Assembly: GCF_001939075.1 (NCBI RefSeq)
Contig: NZ_MPTA01000002.1
Location: 434,001-498,000, forward strand
Direction: 5' to 3'
Origin: Paenisporosarcina indica
Lineage (GTDB): Bacteria; Bacillota; Bacilli; Bacillales_A; Planococcaceae
Length of the DNA stretch: 64,000 nucleotides
Position numbers and translations under genes: made by a program
Shown here: in pieces, positions 57,294 to 64,000 of the stretch
Numbering within the stretch: the stretch's first letter is position 1
Layout: each line of letters starts with the position of its first letter
Notes under the pieces: model-generated
Told to the model about the DNA's origin: nothing
The model's database searches: none
Seen by the model: only the letters and a program-made list of their open reading frames with translations

Positions 57294-59285
57294 TCATTTC
57301 TTCGCTCTTGCTATCCCTCTTGTTTTTCGAATGAAGTGTAATGGAAATCGGATGATACCATCATATAAATCAGTCATTTTTCTTGGTATAACCGGCGTCA
57401 TATAAGGAGTTCCAAGTGATGTTAGATTCAATAAATGGTTAAATAACCACGCAAGTGCTAGCATTTGGCCAAAGAGACCGAACACGCCTGCCGAAAGAAT
57501 AAAAATGTAGCGGACAAATCGGCTGGCATTGCTCATTAAAAAGCTTGGCATTAAGAATGACAGCAATGCAGAAACAGCCACTAACACAATCAATGTATTA
57601 CTGACAAGTCCCGCTTCGACTGCAGCGGTACCAATTACAATACCGCCAACAATACCAATGGTTTGTCCAATTTTCGAAGGCATTCGTGAACCTGACTCCC
57701 GTAGAACTTCAATAACTAGCTCGATGAACAGCACCTCTATTACAGGAGGAAAAGGCACTCTACTTCTGGACTCCTGCAACATGATGAGTAATTCATACGG
57801 CATTAAGCCCGGATGGTACGTAAGGGTAGAGATATACATCGGAGTCAACATTATCGTAATGAAGAATCCAAAAAAACGAAGAATCCGCAGCATTGATGCC
57901 GTTGTCCACCTATTGTAAAAGTCTTCAGGTGAGAAGAACATTTCTAAGAATGAAGTCGGACAGACCATTACATTTGGACTGTTATCCATGGCAATGACAA
58001 TTCGACCATCTAAGAGCCATAAAGCAGTTGAATCTGGTCTAACAGTATGGAAGTACTGTGGGAAAGGTGAATACGGGTCATCTTCAATTATTTGTTTAAG
58101 CATCGTGATATCGAAAAAACCTGGATAATCGACTTTTGCTATTCGATCCTCCAGTCGTTTCAGGTTTTCATCGTTAACAAGATGTTCAACATAAATTATT
58201 GAAATTTTAGTGTTCGTCTCTTTCCCTATTATTCGGTCCACCGTTTTCAAACCCGGTTGAGTAATTCTTCGTTTTATCATTGACAAATTGGTTTGCAATG
58301 ATTCAGTAAATGCATCTTGTGGACCAATTACAGTAGTTTCAGTATCTGATGTGCTAATCGCTCTTTCCTGTGGACTAAAGGTTTTCACTTTTAACACATG
58401 ATTTAGCTGATGAAAGTATAGGATAGTTTCACCTTCCACAATTGACATAACCATGGAATCTATATTATTTTTATCTGCACAATCAAAAGTAGAAAGTACA
58501 TGTTCGATTTCATTTGTAATCGGAAGCGTGACGCTTTCAAGTAACTTTTTAGAGTCTACAAGTGTACTCAAATAGATCATTGTGACAGTCCCTTCATCTG
58601 TCTGAATATCCTTGTAGACTGCATCTCCAATATTTTTTAATTTTTGTTTAATTAAGTTAAGATTGACGAACACTTGATTATCAGCGAGTTTCTCTTTTGC
58701 TTTTTGTTTCGATGGGTCTGGATCTTCTATTGCTTTTTGTTGTGATAGATCAAGTCCTCTTATTGCTTTTTGCTGCGTTGGATCAAGTCCTCTTATTGCT
58801 TTTTGCTGCGATGGATCAAGTCCTCTTATTGCTTTTTGCTGCGATGGATCAGGTCCTTCTATTGCTTTTTGCTTCGATGGGTCAGGTCCTTCTATTGCTT
58901 TTTGCTGCCATAGGTCTGGTCCTTCTATTGCTTTCTGCTGTGATGGTTTTGGTCCTTCTATTGCTTTTTGCTGCGATGGATCTGGTCCTTCTATTGCTTT
59001 TTGTTGTGATGGGTCTGGTCCTTCTATTGCTTTTTGTTGTGATGGGTCTGGTCCTTCTATTGCTTTTTGTTGTGATGGATCAGGTCCTTCTATTGCTTTT
59101 TGCTGTGATGGATCAGGTCCTTCTATTGCTTTTTGCTGTGACTTAACATCATCAGGTTTTCCTTGTTTTTCAATACTAACCGATTGTTCTTCTTTATCTT
59201 GCTGGTCCGGCTTGACTGGTTGTTTTGCTTTATTGGCTTGTTCCATTAATTTGTTCCAAAGTTCTTTCCATATTGACACACACAT
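57294..59285 (-). CDS. GerA-family spore germination protein with long N-terminal repeat region
   Basis: A 663-residue GerA-type protein from ATG 59285 (six bases after GAGG). Residues 1-50 are polar (EQANKAKQPVKPDQQDKEEQ); residues about 50-200 are 13 complete and one degenerate 11-residue repeats of the form SQQKAIEGPDP; then comes the ordinary GerA domain (about 210-664). Landmarks: VTMIYLSTLVDSKKLLESVT, FTESLQTNLSMIKRRI, DNSPNVMVCPTSFLEMFFSP and then four to five membrane helices (LRILRFFGFFITIMLTPMYI, SLTYHP..., MPSFLMSNASRFVRYIFIL). GerA proteins usually have about 500 residues, so the repeats add about 150. The region is charged, glutamine-rich and probably disordered. First gene of the germination operon with a SigG-like promoter. 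Confidence 0.92.
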   Translation of the reverse strand: MCVSIWKELWNKLMEQANKAKQPVKPDQQDKEEQSVSIEKQGKPDDVKSQQKAIEGPDPSQQKAIEGPDPSQQKAIEGPDPSQQKAIEGPDPSQQKAIEGPDPSQQKAIEGPKPSQQKAIEGPDLWQQKAIEGPDPSKQKAIEGPDPSQQKAIRGLDPSQQKAIRGLDPTQQKAIRGLDLSQQKAIEDPDPSKQKAKEKLADNQVFVNLNLIKQKLKNIGDAVYKDIQTDEGTVTMIYLSTLVDSKKLLESVTLPITNEIEHVLSTFDCADKNNIDSMVMSIVEGETILYFHQLNHVLKVKTFSPQERAISTSDTETTVIGPQDAFTESLQTNLSMIKRRITQPGLKTVDRIIGKETNTKISIIYVEHLVNDENLKRLEDRIAKVDYPGFFDITMLKQIIEDDPYSPFPQYFHTVRPDSTALWLLDGRIVIAMDNSPNVMVCPTSFLEMFFSPEDFYNRWTTASMLRILRFFGFFITIMLTPMYISTLTYHPGLMPYELLIMLQESRSRVPFPPVIEVLFIELVIEVLRESGSRMPSKIGQTIGIVGGIVIGTAAVEAGLVSNTLIVLVAVSALLSFLMPSFLMSNASRFVRYIFILSAGVFGLFGQMLALAWLFNHLLNLTSLGTPYMTPVIPRKMTDLYDGIIRFPLHFIRKTRGIARAKK
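58695..59145 (-). repeat. 33-bp tandem repeats encoding the SQQKAIEGPDP peptide
   Basis: Thirteen full units of 33 bases plus a degenerate one inside the GerA-type gene. The middle units near 58990-59100 are almost identical at the DNA level; units toward 58700 have diverged to KAIRGLD. The reading frame is kept throughout. Slippage should change the unit number readily. Confidence 0.9.
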
Positions 59286-59336
59286 CACGTTCCTCTTCTG
59301 TTTTTCAAACGTAAGAAAAGGCTGTTTTCTTTGTAC

Positions 59337-59367
59337 AAGTGTGTCCTTTGCACCTAAAATTTATTCA
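59337..59367 (-). promoter_or_regulatory. SigG-like promoter of the germination operon
   Basis: On the minus strand TGAATA (59362-59367), an 18-base spacer and CACACTT (59337-59343) match the forespore sigma-G consensus (TGAATA, 17-18, CATACTA) with two differences in the -10 box. Known gerA operons are SigG-dependent. Confidence 0.6.
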
Positions 59368-59376
59368 ATAAAGTTA

Positions 59377-59405
59377 TTGACACTTATGATTTACCAATAT
59401 ATACT
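59377..59405 (+). promoter_or_regulatory. SigA-type promoter of the dioxygenase/monooxygenase genes
   Basis: TTGACA (59377-59382), 17 bases, TATACT (59400-59405). Just downstream TTACATAAAGTAA (59409-59421) is a small inverted repeat that may be an operator. Confidence 0.7.
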
Positions 59406-59464
59406 TGCTTACATAAAGTAACTAATGTATAAAGAGTAACTTCAATTAAAAAGGAGATTTTAAC

Positions 59465-60316
59465 ATGACATTTCATCAGCATCCTACGGTTCATCCACAA
59501 CAGGTCAATCTCAATGTGAGAGACCTAAATCAATCATTAGCTTTCTATAAAAACATCATTGGACTTCAAGTTCTATCTCAATCCAATTCTACAGTCGTAT
59601 TTACAGTGAATGGAAAAACACCTATTTTGACCATTGAACAACCGGAAGTAATGGAAAAGCGGCAACCACGTGCAACAGGACTTTATCATATGGCGTTCTT
59701 AGTTCCAACACGTAAAGACTTAGGCGTTATTTACACCTATCTTCAAGGGATTGGCGTTCCAGTTGGTTCATCTGATCACGCTGTTAGTGAAGCCCTTTAT
59801 TTAAATGATGTAGATGGCAACGGCATTGAAATTTATTATGATCGGTCACCGCTCACTTGGAATTGGCAAAATGGCGAAGTCGAGATGACCGTAGATCCTC
59901 TTAACTTCCCGCGATTATTGAATGATACAGAAGGGCTCACTTGGAACGGCCTTCCATCCGGAACAGTCATGGGCCACGTTCATTTAAGTGTGGCTAATTT
60001 AGAAGAAGCAAACACATTTTATGTGAAAGGGTTAGGGTTTGATGTAGTCTGTCGATATGGCGGCCAAGCATTATTCATTTCTTCTAATGGCTACCATCAT
60101 CATATTGCACTCAATACTTGGGGACAGCCACAGCCAGTAAACCGCACTGTCAATACTCTTGGATTGAAAAGTTTTTCATTAATCTATCCAAGTGAAGAAG
60201 CAAGACAAAAAGTAGTTCTTCAATTGAGAGAAATCGGTGCAACAGTGATTGAGCGAAGTGATTATGTAGCTACAATTGATCCTTCCGGCACTGAATTGCA
60301 GTTATTGATTGGTTGA
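59465..60316 (+). CDS. Catechol 2,3-dioxygenase-like VOC protein (CatE-like)
   Basis: A 283-residue protein of two VOC modules. Metal-ligand candidates: the His in HPQQVNLNVRDLNQSLAFYK or VMGHVHLSVANLEEANTFYV (His near residue 171), the conserved YHHHIALNTW (about 213) and the C-terminal Glu in DPSGTELQLL (about 278). Length and order fit the B. subtilis CatE/YfiE type, an Fe(II) extradiol dioxygenase that opens catechol rings and protects against catechols. It lies 32 bases upstream of a flavin-dependent monooxygenase, probably in one operon. Confidence 0.87.
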   Translation: MTFHQHPTVHPQQVNLNVRDLNQSLAFYKNIIGLQVLSQSNSTVVFTVNGKTPILTIEQPEVMEKRQPRATGLYHMAFLVPTRKDLGVIYTYLQGIGVPVGSSDHAVSEALYLNDVDGNGIEIYYDRSPLTWNWQNGEVEMTVDPLNFPRLLNDTEGLTWNGLPSGTVMGHVHLSVANLEEANTFYVKGLGFDVVCRYGGQALFISSNGYHHHIALNTWGQPQPVNRTVNTLGLKSFSLIYPSEEARQKVVLQLREIGATVIERSDYVATIDPSGTELQLLIG

Positions 60317-60348
60317 TTTAGTATTTTTCATAAACGGAGGTCATTCTG

Positions 60349-61419
60349 ATGCAAGATTTGAATTCTAATACCCCAAAAGCAATGGAAATCGGGGTATATA
60401 CATTTGGAGATTTAGGAACTGACCCATTAACAGGAACAAGGATTAGCCCACAGCAGCGCTTACAAGAGGTCATTTCTGCTTCGAAATTAGCTGACGAAGC
60501 TGGGTTAGACATCTTTGGTTTGGGCGAACACCATCGGTTGGACTATACTGTATCTTCGCCTGCAGTTGTATTGGCGGCTATTGCCAGCCACACAAGCCGT
60601 ATTAAACTGACGAGTGCGACCTCGGTTTTAAGCACTCTTGATCCCGTGCGTTTATTCGAAGATTTTGCCACACTTGATTTACTATCGAATGGCCGAGCTG
60701 AAATCATTACTGGTCGAGGCGCTTTTGTAGAATCATTCCCTCTATTTGGCTATGATTTAAGCGATTATGATGCTTTGTTCGACGAGAACATTCATTTACT
60801 GCTGGAACTAAATAAGAAAGAAATTCTAACTTGGAATGGCAAGTATCGATCGTCTTTAGAAAATGCCATGATATCCCCACGTCCTATCCAAAAAGAATTG
60901 CCAATTTGGGTAGGCGTTGGCGGTACGCCTGAAAGTGCCATACGAGCTGGGAAACTAGGTGTAGGAATGGCATTAGCTATTCTCGGTGGAGATCCCATAA
61001 GGTTTAAACCACTCGTTGACCTTTACCATCAAGCTGGTTTAGAAGCTGGCCATAGTTTAGAGCAGTTGAAGGTAGGCGTGACAGGACACACCTATCTTTC
61101 AAAAACTTCCCAGCAAGCAAAAGATGAATTCTTTCCTTATTATTCAAACTACTGGGCATACGTAAATCGGCAACGTGGGATGGGAAGTAGAATGTCCCGT
61201 GCGGACTTTGACTATATGGCAAGTCCAGAAACCGCTTTATTTGTTGGAAGTCCTCAACAAATCATTGAAAAGATTCTACATCAGCATGAACTATATGGAC
61301 ATTCCCGCTTTATAGCCCAAATGGATATTGGTGGATTGCCTTATGCCCAAGTAGCGAAGGGCATCGAAATGCTGGCAACTGAAGTCGCACCTGTCGTACG
61401 CAGGGAAACATGTCGATAA
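60349..61419 (+). CDS. Luciferase-like flavin monooxygenase
   Basis: A 356-residue bacterial-luciferase-type (LLM) TIM-barrel oxidoreductase. Seen: EIGVYTFGDLGTDPLTGTRI at the N terminus, LGEHHRLDYTVSSPAVVLAA (about 58-77), TSATSVLSTLDPVRLFEDFA, the flavin-binding GRAEIITGRGAFVESFPLFG and a C-terminal VGSPQQIIEKILHQHELYG. These enzymes use reduced FMN (or F420 in other phyla) and oxygen. The substrate is unknown; the neighbouring ring-opening dioxygenase suggests an aromatic or quinone compound. ATG 60349 follows CGGAGG. Confidence 0.9.
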   Translation: MQDLNSNTPKAMEIGVYTFGDLGTDPLTGTRISPQQRLQEVISASKLADEAGLDIFGLGEHHRLDYTVSSPAVVLAAIASHTSRIKLTSATSVLSTLDPVRLFEDFATLDLLSNGRAEIITGRGAFVESFPLFGYDLSDYDALFDENIHLLLELNKKEILTWNGKYRSSLENAMISPRPIQKELPIWVGVGGTPESAIRAGKLGVGMALAILGGDPIRFKPLVDLYHQAGLEAGHSLEQLKVGVTGHTYLSKTSQQAKDEFFPYYSNYWAYVNRQRGMGSRMSRADFDYMASPETALFVGSPQQIIEKILHQHELYGHSRFIAQMDIGGLPYAQVAKGIEMLATEVAPVVRRETCR

Positions 61420-61430
61420 GATACATAAGA

Positions 61431-61542
61431 AAAGCGAAAGTGCTATTCTAGCCCGACGCCGGTGCTGGAATGATGAAAGGCGAACATTTCGCCTTTCTGA
61501 ACCCTAAAAGGGGTCCGCGGGCTGGCGCTTGGAGCTCGCTTT
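61431..61542. repeat. Nested palindromic intergenic element
   Basis: Outer arms AAAGCGA (61431-61437) and TCGCTTT (61536-61542); inner arms AGCCCG (61450-61455) and CGGGCT (61518-61523); a perfect 10-bp hairpin GAAAGGCGAA/TTCGCCTTTC (61475-61497) and a CCCTAAAAGGGG loop. It is distinctly G+C-rich among AT-rich DNA. Bacillales genomes carry dispersed repeats of this style; I cannot name the family. Confidence 0.65.
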
Positions 61543-61553
61543 CTTGACTATCC

Positions 61554-61604
61554 AAAAAGCCGAACGTAAACGGATACTCTCCGTTCATGTTCGGCTTTTT
61601 TCGA
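61554..61604. terminator. Bidirectional terminator between convergent genes
   Basis: AAAAAGCCGAAC (61554-61565) pairs with GTTCGGCTTTTT (61589-61600); an inner ACGGA/TCCGT stem reinforces it. Confidence 0.85.
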
Positions 61605-62078
61605 TTATCGTTTTATTTGAAATTTGTATACTTCCTCATTTCCATATACAACACCTGTATCTACAAATCCATACCGTTCATAAAGTACTTTCGCACGATG
61701 ATTTTCTTTAGCCACCGTTAAACGCACTTCTAAACAGTGAGGGTGACGTTTCTGAATCCACCCCACCATCTCCGCGAATGCCGCCTTACCATAGCCTTTT
61801 CCTTGGTACTTTTCATCGATTATGAAGCCATTAATCCAGTAACTGTCTTTTGTTTGTTCTTCATATGCATGCATGATGAACCCCACCATTTGTTCTTCAG
61901 AATAGATTGCAAAAGGTATGTATGTTACATCTTCACCATCTGGTTTAATGTGCACTTTCGCAAGTGAAACAGCAACAGGTGGAGCGAACGTCACTTGTTG
62001 GGGTGTCCCCTTTATGGTCATGGCTTCTTCCCAGTTATTTCGTGACACTTCTCTTAATTGGATATTAATAAAAATCAC
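61605..62078 (-). CDS. GNAT acetyltransferase (polyamine acetyltransferase-like)
   Basis: A 157-residue GNAT protein. Motif A is WINGFIIDEKYQGKGYGKAA (about 83-102) with Q-G-K-G-Y-G, followed by RLTVAKENHRAKVLYERYGF. The arrangement and size are like the BltD/spermidine acetyltransferase group. The start is uncertain: GTG 62078 lies inside the Shine-Dalgarno sequence (AAAGGGGTGA), so an ATT codon at 62069 may be used instead. A single gene, convergent with the monooxygenase gene. Confidence 0.85.
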   Translation of the reverse strand: MIFINIQLREVSRNNWEEAMTIKGTPQQVTFAPPVAVSLAKVHIKPDGEDVTYIPFAIYSEEQMVGFIMHAYEEQTKDSYWINGFIIDEKYQGKGYGKAAFAEMVGWIQKRHPHCLEVRLTVAKENHRAKVLYERYGFVDTGVVYGNEEVYKFQIKR

Positions 62079-62136
62079 CCCTTTTTAAATTTGGTTAGGT
62101 TAAAGAATGTTGTTGATTTTGAACATAACCGAGAGG

Positions 62137-62241
62137 GTGCATTTTCGCCTAGCCAACCTCAAGAGCTGAAGAACAAGACCCAAAAGTATGCGGTTTTCAT
62201 ACTAGTTGGCTCTTGCGAACCTGCGACCAGCGCAAATGCAC
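62137..62241 (-). repeat. Short inverted-repeat element, copy B
   Basis: Bounded by GTGCATTTTCGCC (62137-62149) and CGCAAATGCAC (62231-62241), imperfect inverted ends. It is related to the element at 31918 in the opposite orientation: both share GCATTTGCGCTG, a GGTTC block and AGTATGAAAAC.GCATACTT in the same order. Central hairpin AGTATG/CATACT. Confidence 0.65.
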
Positions 62242-62467
62242 AAGAAACAGCAGTATTGTTTAATTAACATTGCTTCGAACATAAACACTTTTAGCTTACG
62301 TTTCCATATAGAACTGAACATAAAAAATTTTCAATTTATCATATTCAGTTGTTCCAAATTAAATTTACTCTGCATATATTTGTTCAAAGGAAACATTTTG
62401 TCTTACGAGAAAGATGTCCGAAATAATTATGCAATATTTTTTCTTTTTATTGCATTGGAGGGTATAT
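62242..62467 (+). other. Upstream region of the metal ABC operon
   Basis: No gene. It contains a promoter and a candidate MntR box (next entry). The frame open from 62414 precedes the ribosome-binding site and is not used. Confidence 0.5.
62352..62394 (+). promoter_or_regulatory. Promoter and candidate MntR box of the metal ABC operon
   Basis: TTCCAA (62352-62357), 17 bases, TATATT (62375-62380). Overlapping and just downstream, TTTGTTCAAAGGAAAC (62379-62394) resembles the Bacillus MntR site (TTTGCCTTAAGGAAAC type), placed where MntR blocks polymerase. Confidence 0.5.
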
Positions 62468-63211
62468 ATGAAAACAGCCATTTCAGTAAAAGATCTATTT
62501 GTATCGTACCACGGAAGTGAGGCGCTGAATAACGTCAGTTTCACAGTCAATGAGGGCAACTTGGTCGGAATTATTGGACCGAATGGTGCCGGAAAATCGA
62601 CACTATTAAAGTCACTCTTGAATCTAATTTCGATAGACAAAGGCGAAGTACAGATTTTGGGTAAATCGATTAAGGAAATGAGAACGAAAGTTGCCTATGT
62701 GCCTCAACGAAGTAATATTGACTGGGATTTCCCGATCACTGTGATTGATACAGTTCTCCTTGGCACCTATCCAAACTTAGGAATATTCAAACGTCCAAAG
62801 AAATCCGATAAGGCCTGGGCACTTGAATGCTTAGAGAAAGTGGGCATTGCAGAATTTCGACATCGTCAAATCGGGGAACTCTCTGGTGGACAACAACAAC
62901 GCGTATTTCTTGCCAGAGCATTGGCACAAAAACCCGATATGTATTTTCTTGATGAACCTTTTGTTGGCGTTGATGTGACAAGTGAAGAAACCATAATCAC
63001 GATATTAAAAGAACTTCGTGATATTGGAAAAACGGTAGTGGTCGTTCATCATGATTTAAGTAAAGCCTCTGACTATTTTAACGAACTGATCCTTTTGAAT
63101 AAGGAACTTATAGAGTACGGAGCTGTTGAAAAAGTATTTACCCCGGAAGTGTTAGGGAAGGCTTACAGCAATCATTTCCCTTCTATGACAGCTGTTGAGG
63201 TGAAGATATGA
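62468..63211 (+). CDS. Manganese/zinc ABC importer ATP-binding protein
   Basis: A 247-residue ABC ATPase from ATG 62468, a few bases after GGAGGG; the longer frame lies before that site. Walker A is GPNGAGKST, Q-loop VPQRSNIDWDFPITV, signature LSGGQQQRVFLARAL, Walker B MYFLDEPFVGVD and switch His VVHHDLSKA. The Q-R-S-x-x-D-W-D-F-P-I-T segment is typical of metal importers (MntB/PsaB/ZnuC type). The stop overlaps the permease start (ATGA). Confidence 0.92.
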   Translation: MKTAISVKDLFVSYHGSEALNNVSFTVNEGNLVGIIGPNGAGKSTLLKSLLNLISIDKGEVQILGKSIKEMRTKVAYVPQRSNIDWDFPITVIDTVLLGTYPNLGIFKRPKKSDKAWALECLEKVGIAEFRHRQIGELSGGQQQRVFLARALAQKPDMYFLDEPFVGVDVTSEETIITILKELRDIGKTVVVVHHDLSKASDYFNELILLNKELIEYGAVEKVFTPEVLGKAYSNHFPSMTAVEVKI

Positions 63212-64000
63212 TGAATTTTATTGATGCTCTTATGCAATATGGATTTCTGCAGAAAGCACTGATTACCTCCATTATGGTTGGGATTATTTGCGGAGTAATT
63301 GGCTGCTTTATTATTTTAAGAGGCATGGCTTTAATGGGGGATGCCATTTCACACGCTGTATTACCGGGCGTGGCAATTTCCTATATGCTCGGGATTAACT
63401 TCTTTTTCGGTGCCGTATTAACTGGGGTGCTCACTGCTCTCGGCATCGGTTTTATCAGTCAGAACAGTCGAATAAAAAATGATGTATCCATTGGAATCAT
63501 GTTCACCGCAGCCTTTGCGTCAGGGATTATCCTCATTACACTGATGAAAAGCAGCACGGATTTGTATCATATTTTATTCGGCAACGTACTTGCCGTTCGA
63601 CCTTCGGAAATGTGGACCACTTTATTTATCGGGATCTTTGTCTTAGTAAGCATCTATGTATTTTATAAAGAGTTGCTCGTCAGCTCGTTTGATTCAACGA
63701 TGGCAGCGGCATATGGGTTGCCTACAAGGGTTATCCATTATTTCTTAATGACCCTTCTGACATTGGTGACAGTTGCTTCCCTACAAACTGTCGGAATTAT
63801 TTTGGTTGTGGCGATGCTGATCACTCCAGCCTCGACTGCCTATTTGTTAACAAATCGTCTTTGGGTAATGCTTTACCTATCTGCAGGAATTGGCGTGCTT
63901 TCATCCATAATTGGCTTGTATCTAAGCTTCACTTACAATTTAGCTTCAGGTGCTACGATTGTACTGGCAGCCACTGCACTTTTTATTGTGGCATTTATCT
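63208..64000 (+). CDS. Manganese/zinc ABC importer permease, 3' truncated by window edge
   Basis: The frame starts with ATG 63208 (or ATG 63211), overlapping the ATPase stop as ATGA, and is open to the window edge: 264 residues visible of a usual 280-300. It begins MMNFIDALMQYGFLQKALIT. About eight hydrophobic helices are seen. Family landmarks: GCFIILRGMALMGDAISHAV and LPGVAISYMLG, the segment that in MntC/ZnuB/PsaC permeases faces the ATPase, then AYGLPTRVIHYFLM and GIILVVAMLITPASTAYLLT. With the upstream ATPase it forms a Mn(II) or Zn(II) importer. A substrate-binding lipoprotein gene should follow beyond the window. Confidence 0.92.
   Translation, partial: MMNFIDALMQYGFLQKALITSIMVGIICGVIGCFIILRGMALMGDAISHAVLPGVAISYMLGINFFFGAVLTGVLTALGIGFISQNSRIKNDVSIGIMFTAAFASGIILITLMKSSTDLYHILFGNVLAVRPSEMWTTLFIGIFVLVSIYVFYKELLVSSFDSTMAAAYGLPTRVIHYFLMTLLTLVTVASLQTVGIILVVAMLITPASTAYLLTNRLWVMLYLSAGIGVLSSIIGLYLSFTYNLASGATIVLAATALFIVAFI

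Noticed and set aside
58695..59145. Possible CRISPR array (regular short repeats)
   Set aside because: Units are contiguous with no unique spacers and keep a coding frame in a recognised protein.
58697..59146. Plus-strand frame of about 149 codons giving a leucine-rich LLLLFAAMDQV repeat peptide
   Set aside because: It is the antisense of the 33-bp repeat in the GerA-type gene; the frame is open only because the repeat unit lacks stops. No ribosome site.
62414..62467. N-terminal extension of the metal ABC ATPase
   Set aside because: It precedes GGAGGG and ATG 62468, where the ABC homology starts.

Overview
The window looks like chromosomal DNA of a low-G+C, endospore-forming Firmicute (order Bacillales). 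The gene content and cell-surface style (SLH-anchored surface protein, YtxJ-type bacillithiol protein, gerA/B/C-type germination operon, T-box leaders, RsbR-like STAS protein) fit the Planococcaceae (Sporosarcina, Psychrobacillus and relatives) best. That family placement is an inference, not proven by any marker here. I saw no rRNA, tRNA, CRISPR array, prophage or intact transposase.

Layout. 1-2.8 kb: a tandem pair of small YdcZ-type (DUF606) transporters and small unknown or acetyltransferase genes. 2.8-4.8 kb: a second lysyl-tRNA synthetase behind a T-box leader. 4.8-13.4 kb: two secreted metallophosphoesterases, one a 1839-residue SLH-anchored protein with lamin-tail domains, the other broken at an A7 run. 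14-17.7 kb: a lipoprotein metalloprotease and a tandem pair of membrane-anchored trypsin-like proteases. 18-19.5 kb: a 41-bp repeat tract, a dead acetyltransferase and a methyltransferase. 19.7-25.3 kb: a PAS-AAA-HTH regulator with a 17-bp inverted repeat at its start, followed by a NitT/TauT-type ABC importer and a class III aminotransferase; this reads as one uptake-and-use unit for an amine-bearing compound. 25.4-26.9 kb: an ECF sigma factor and probable anti-sigma gene behind a duplicated promoter-like block.

27-32.5 kb holds small metabolic and stress genes and the most unusual protein in the window: a helix-turn-helix domain fused to a degenerate F1-ATPase beta-subunit-like domain (28470-29519). 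32.6-35.9 kb: an ATP-grasp gene and an alpha-E/transglutaminase fusion, a predicted peptide-bond-forming or modifying pair. 37-39.7 kb: a second NitT/TauT-type importer. 39.9-42.8 kb: a small YpzG-like ORF, a YaiI/YqxD protein and a second arginyl-tRNA synthetase, again with a T-box. 42.8-51.4 kb: a MerR-controlled membrane protein, DUF1028, a PAP2 phosphatase, an Old Yellow Enzyme, acetyltransferases, a two-gene ABC-2 exporter and an SRAP (YedK/HMCES) protein. 51.8-53.2 kb: an ArsB/CitM-type permease split at a T7 run. 53.3-54.9 kb: a MarR/MFS pair. 55-59.3 kb: a germination operon whose GerA-type subunit carries about 14 copies of an 11-residue repeat. 59.4-64 kb: a catechol dioxygenase-like protein, a luciferase-like monooxygenase, an acetyltransferase and the start of a manganese/zinc ABC importer that runs off the window.

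Two copies of a short inverted-repeat element (31.9 and 62.1 kb, opposite orientations), a separate nested palindromic element (61.4 kb) and two homopolymer frameshifts are the main non-coding oddities. Gene starts were moved inward or outward where a Shine-Dalgarno sequence decided the matter; two genes appear to start at CTG.
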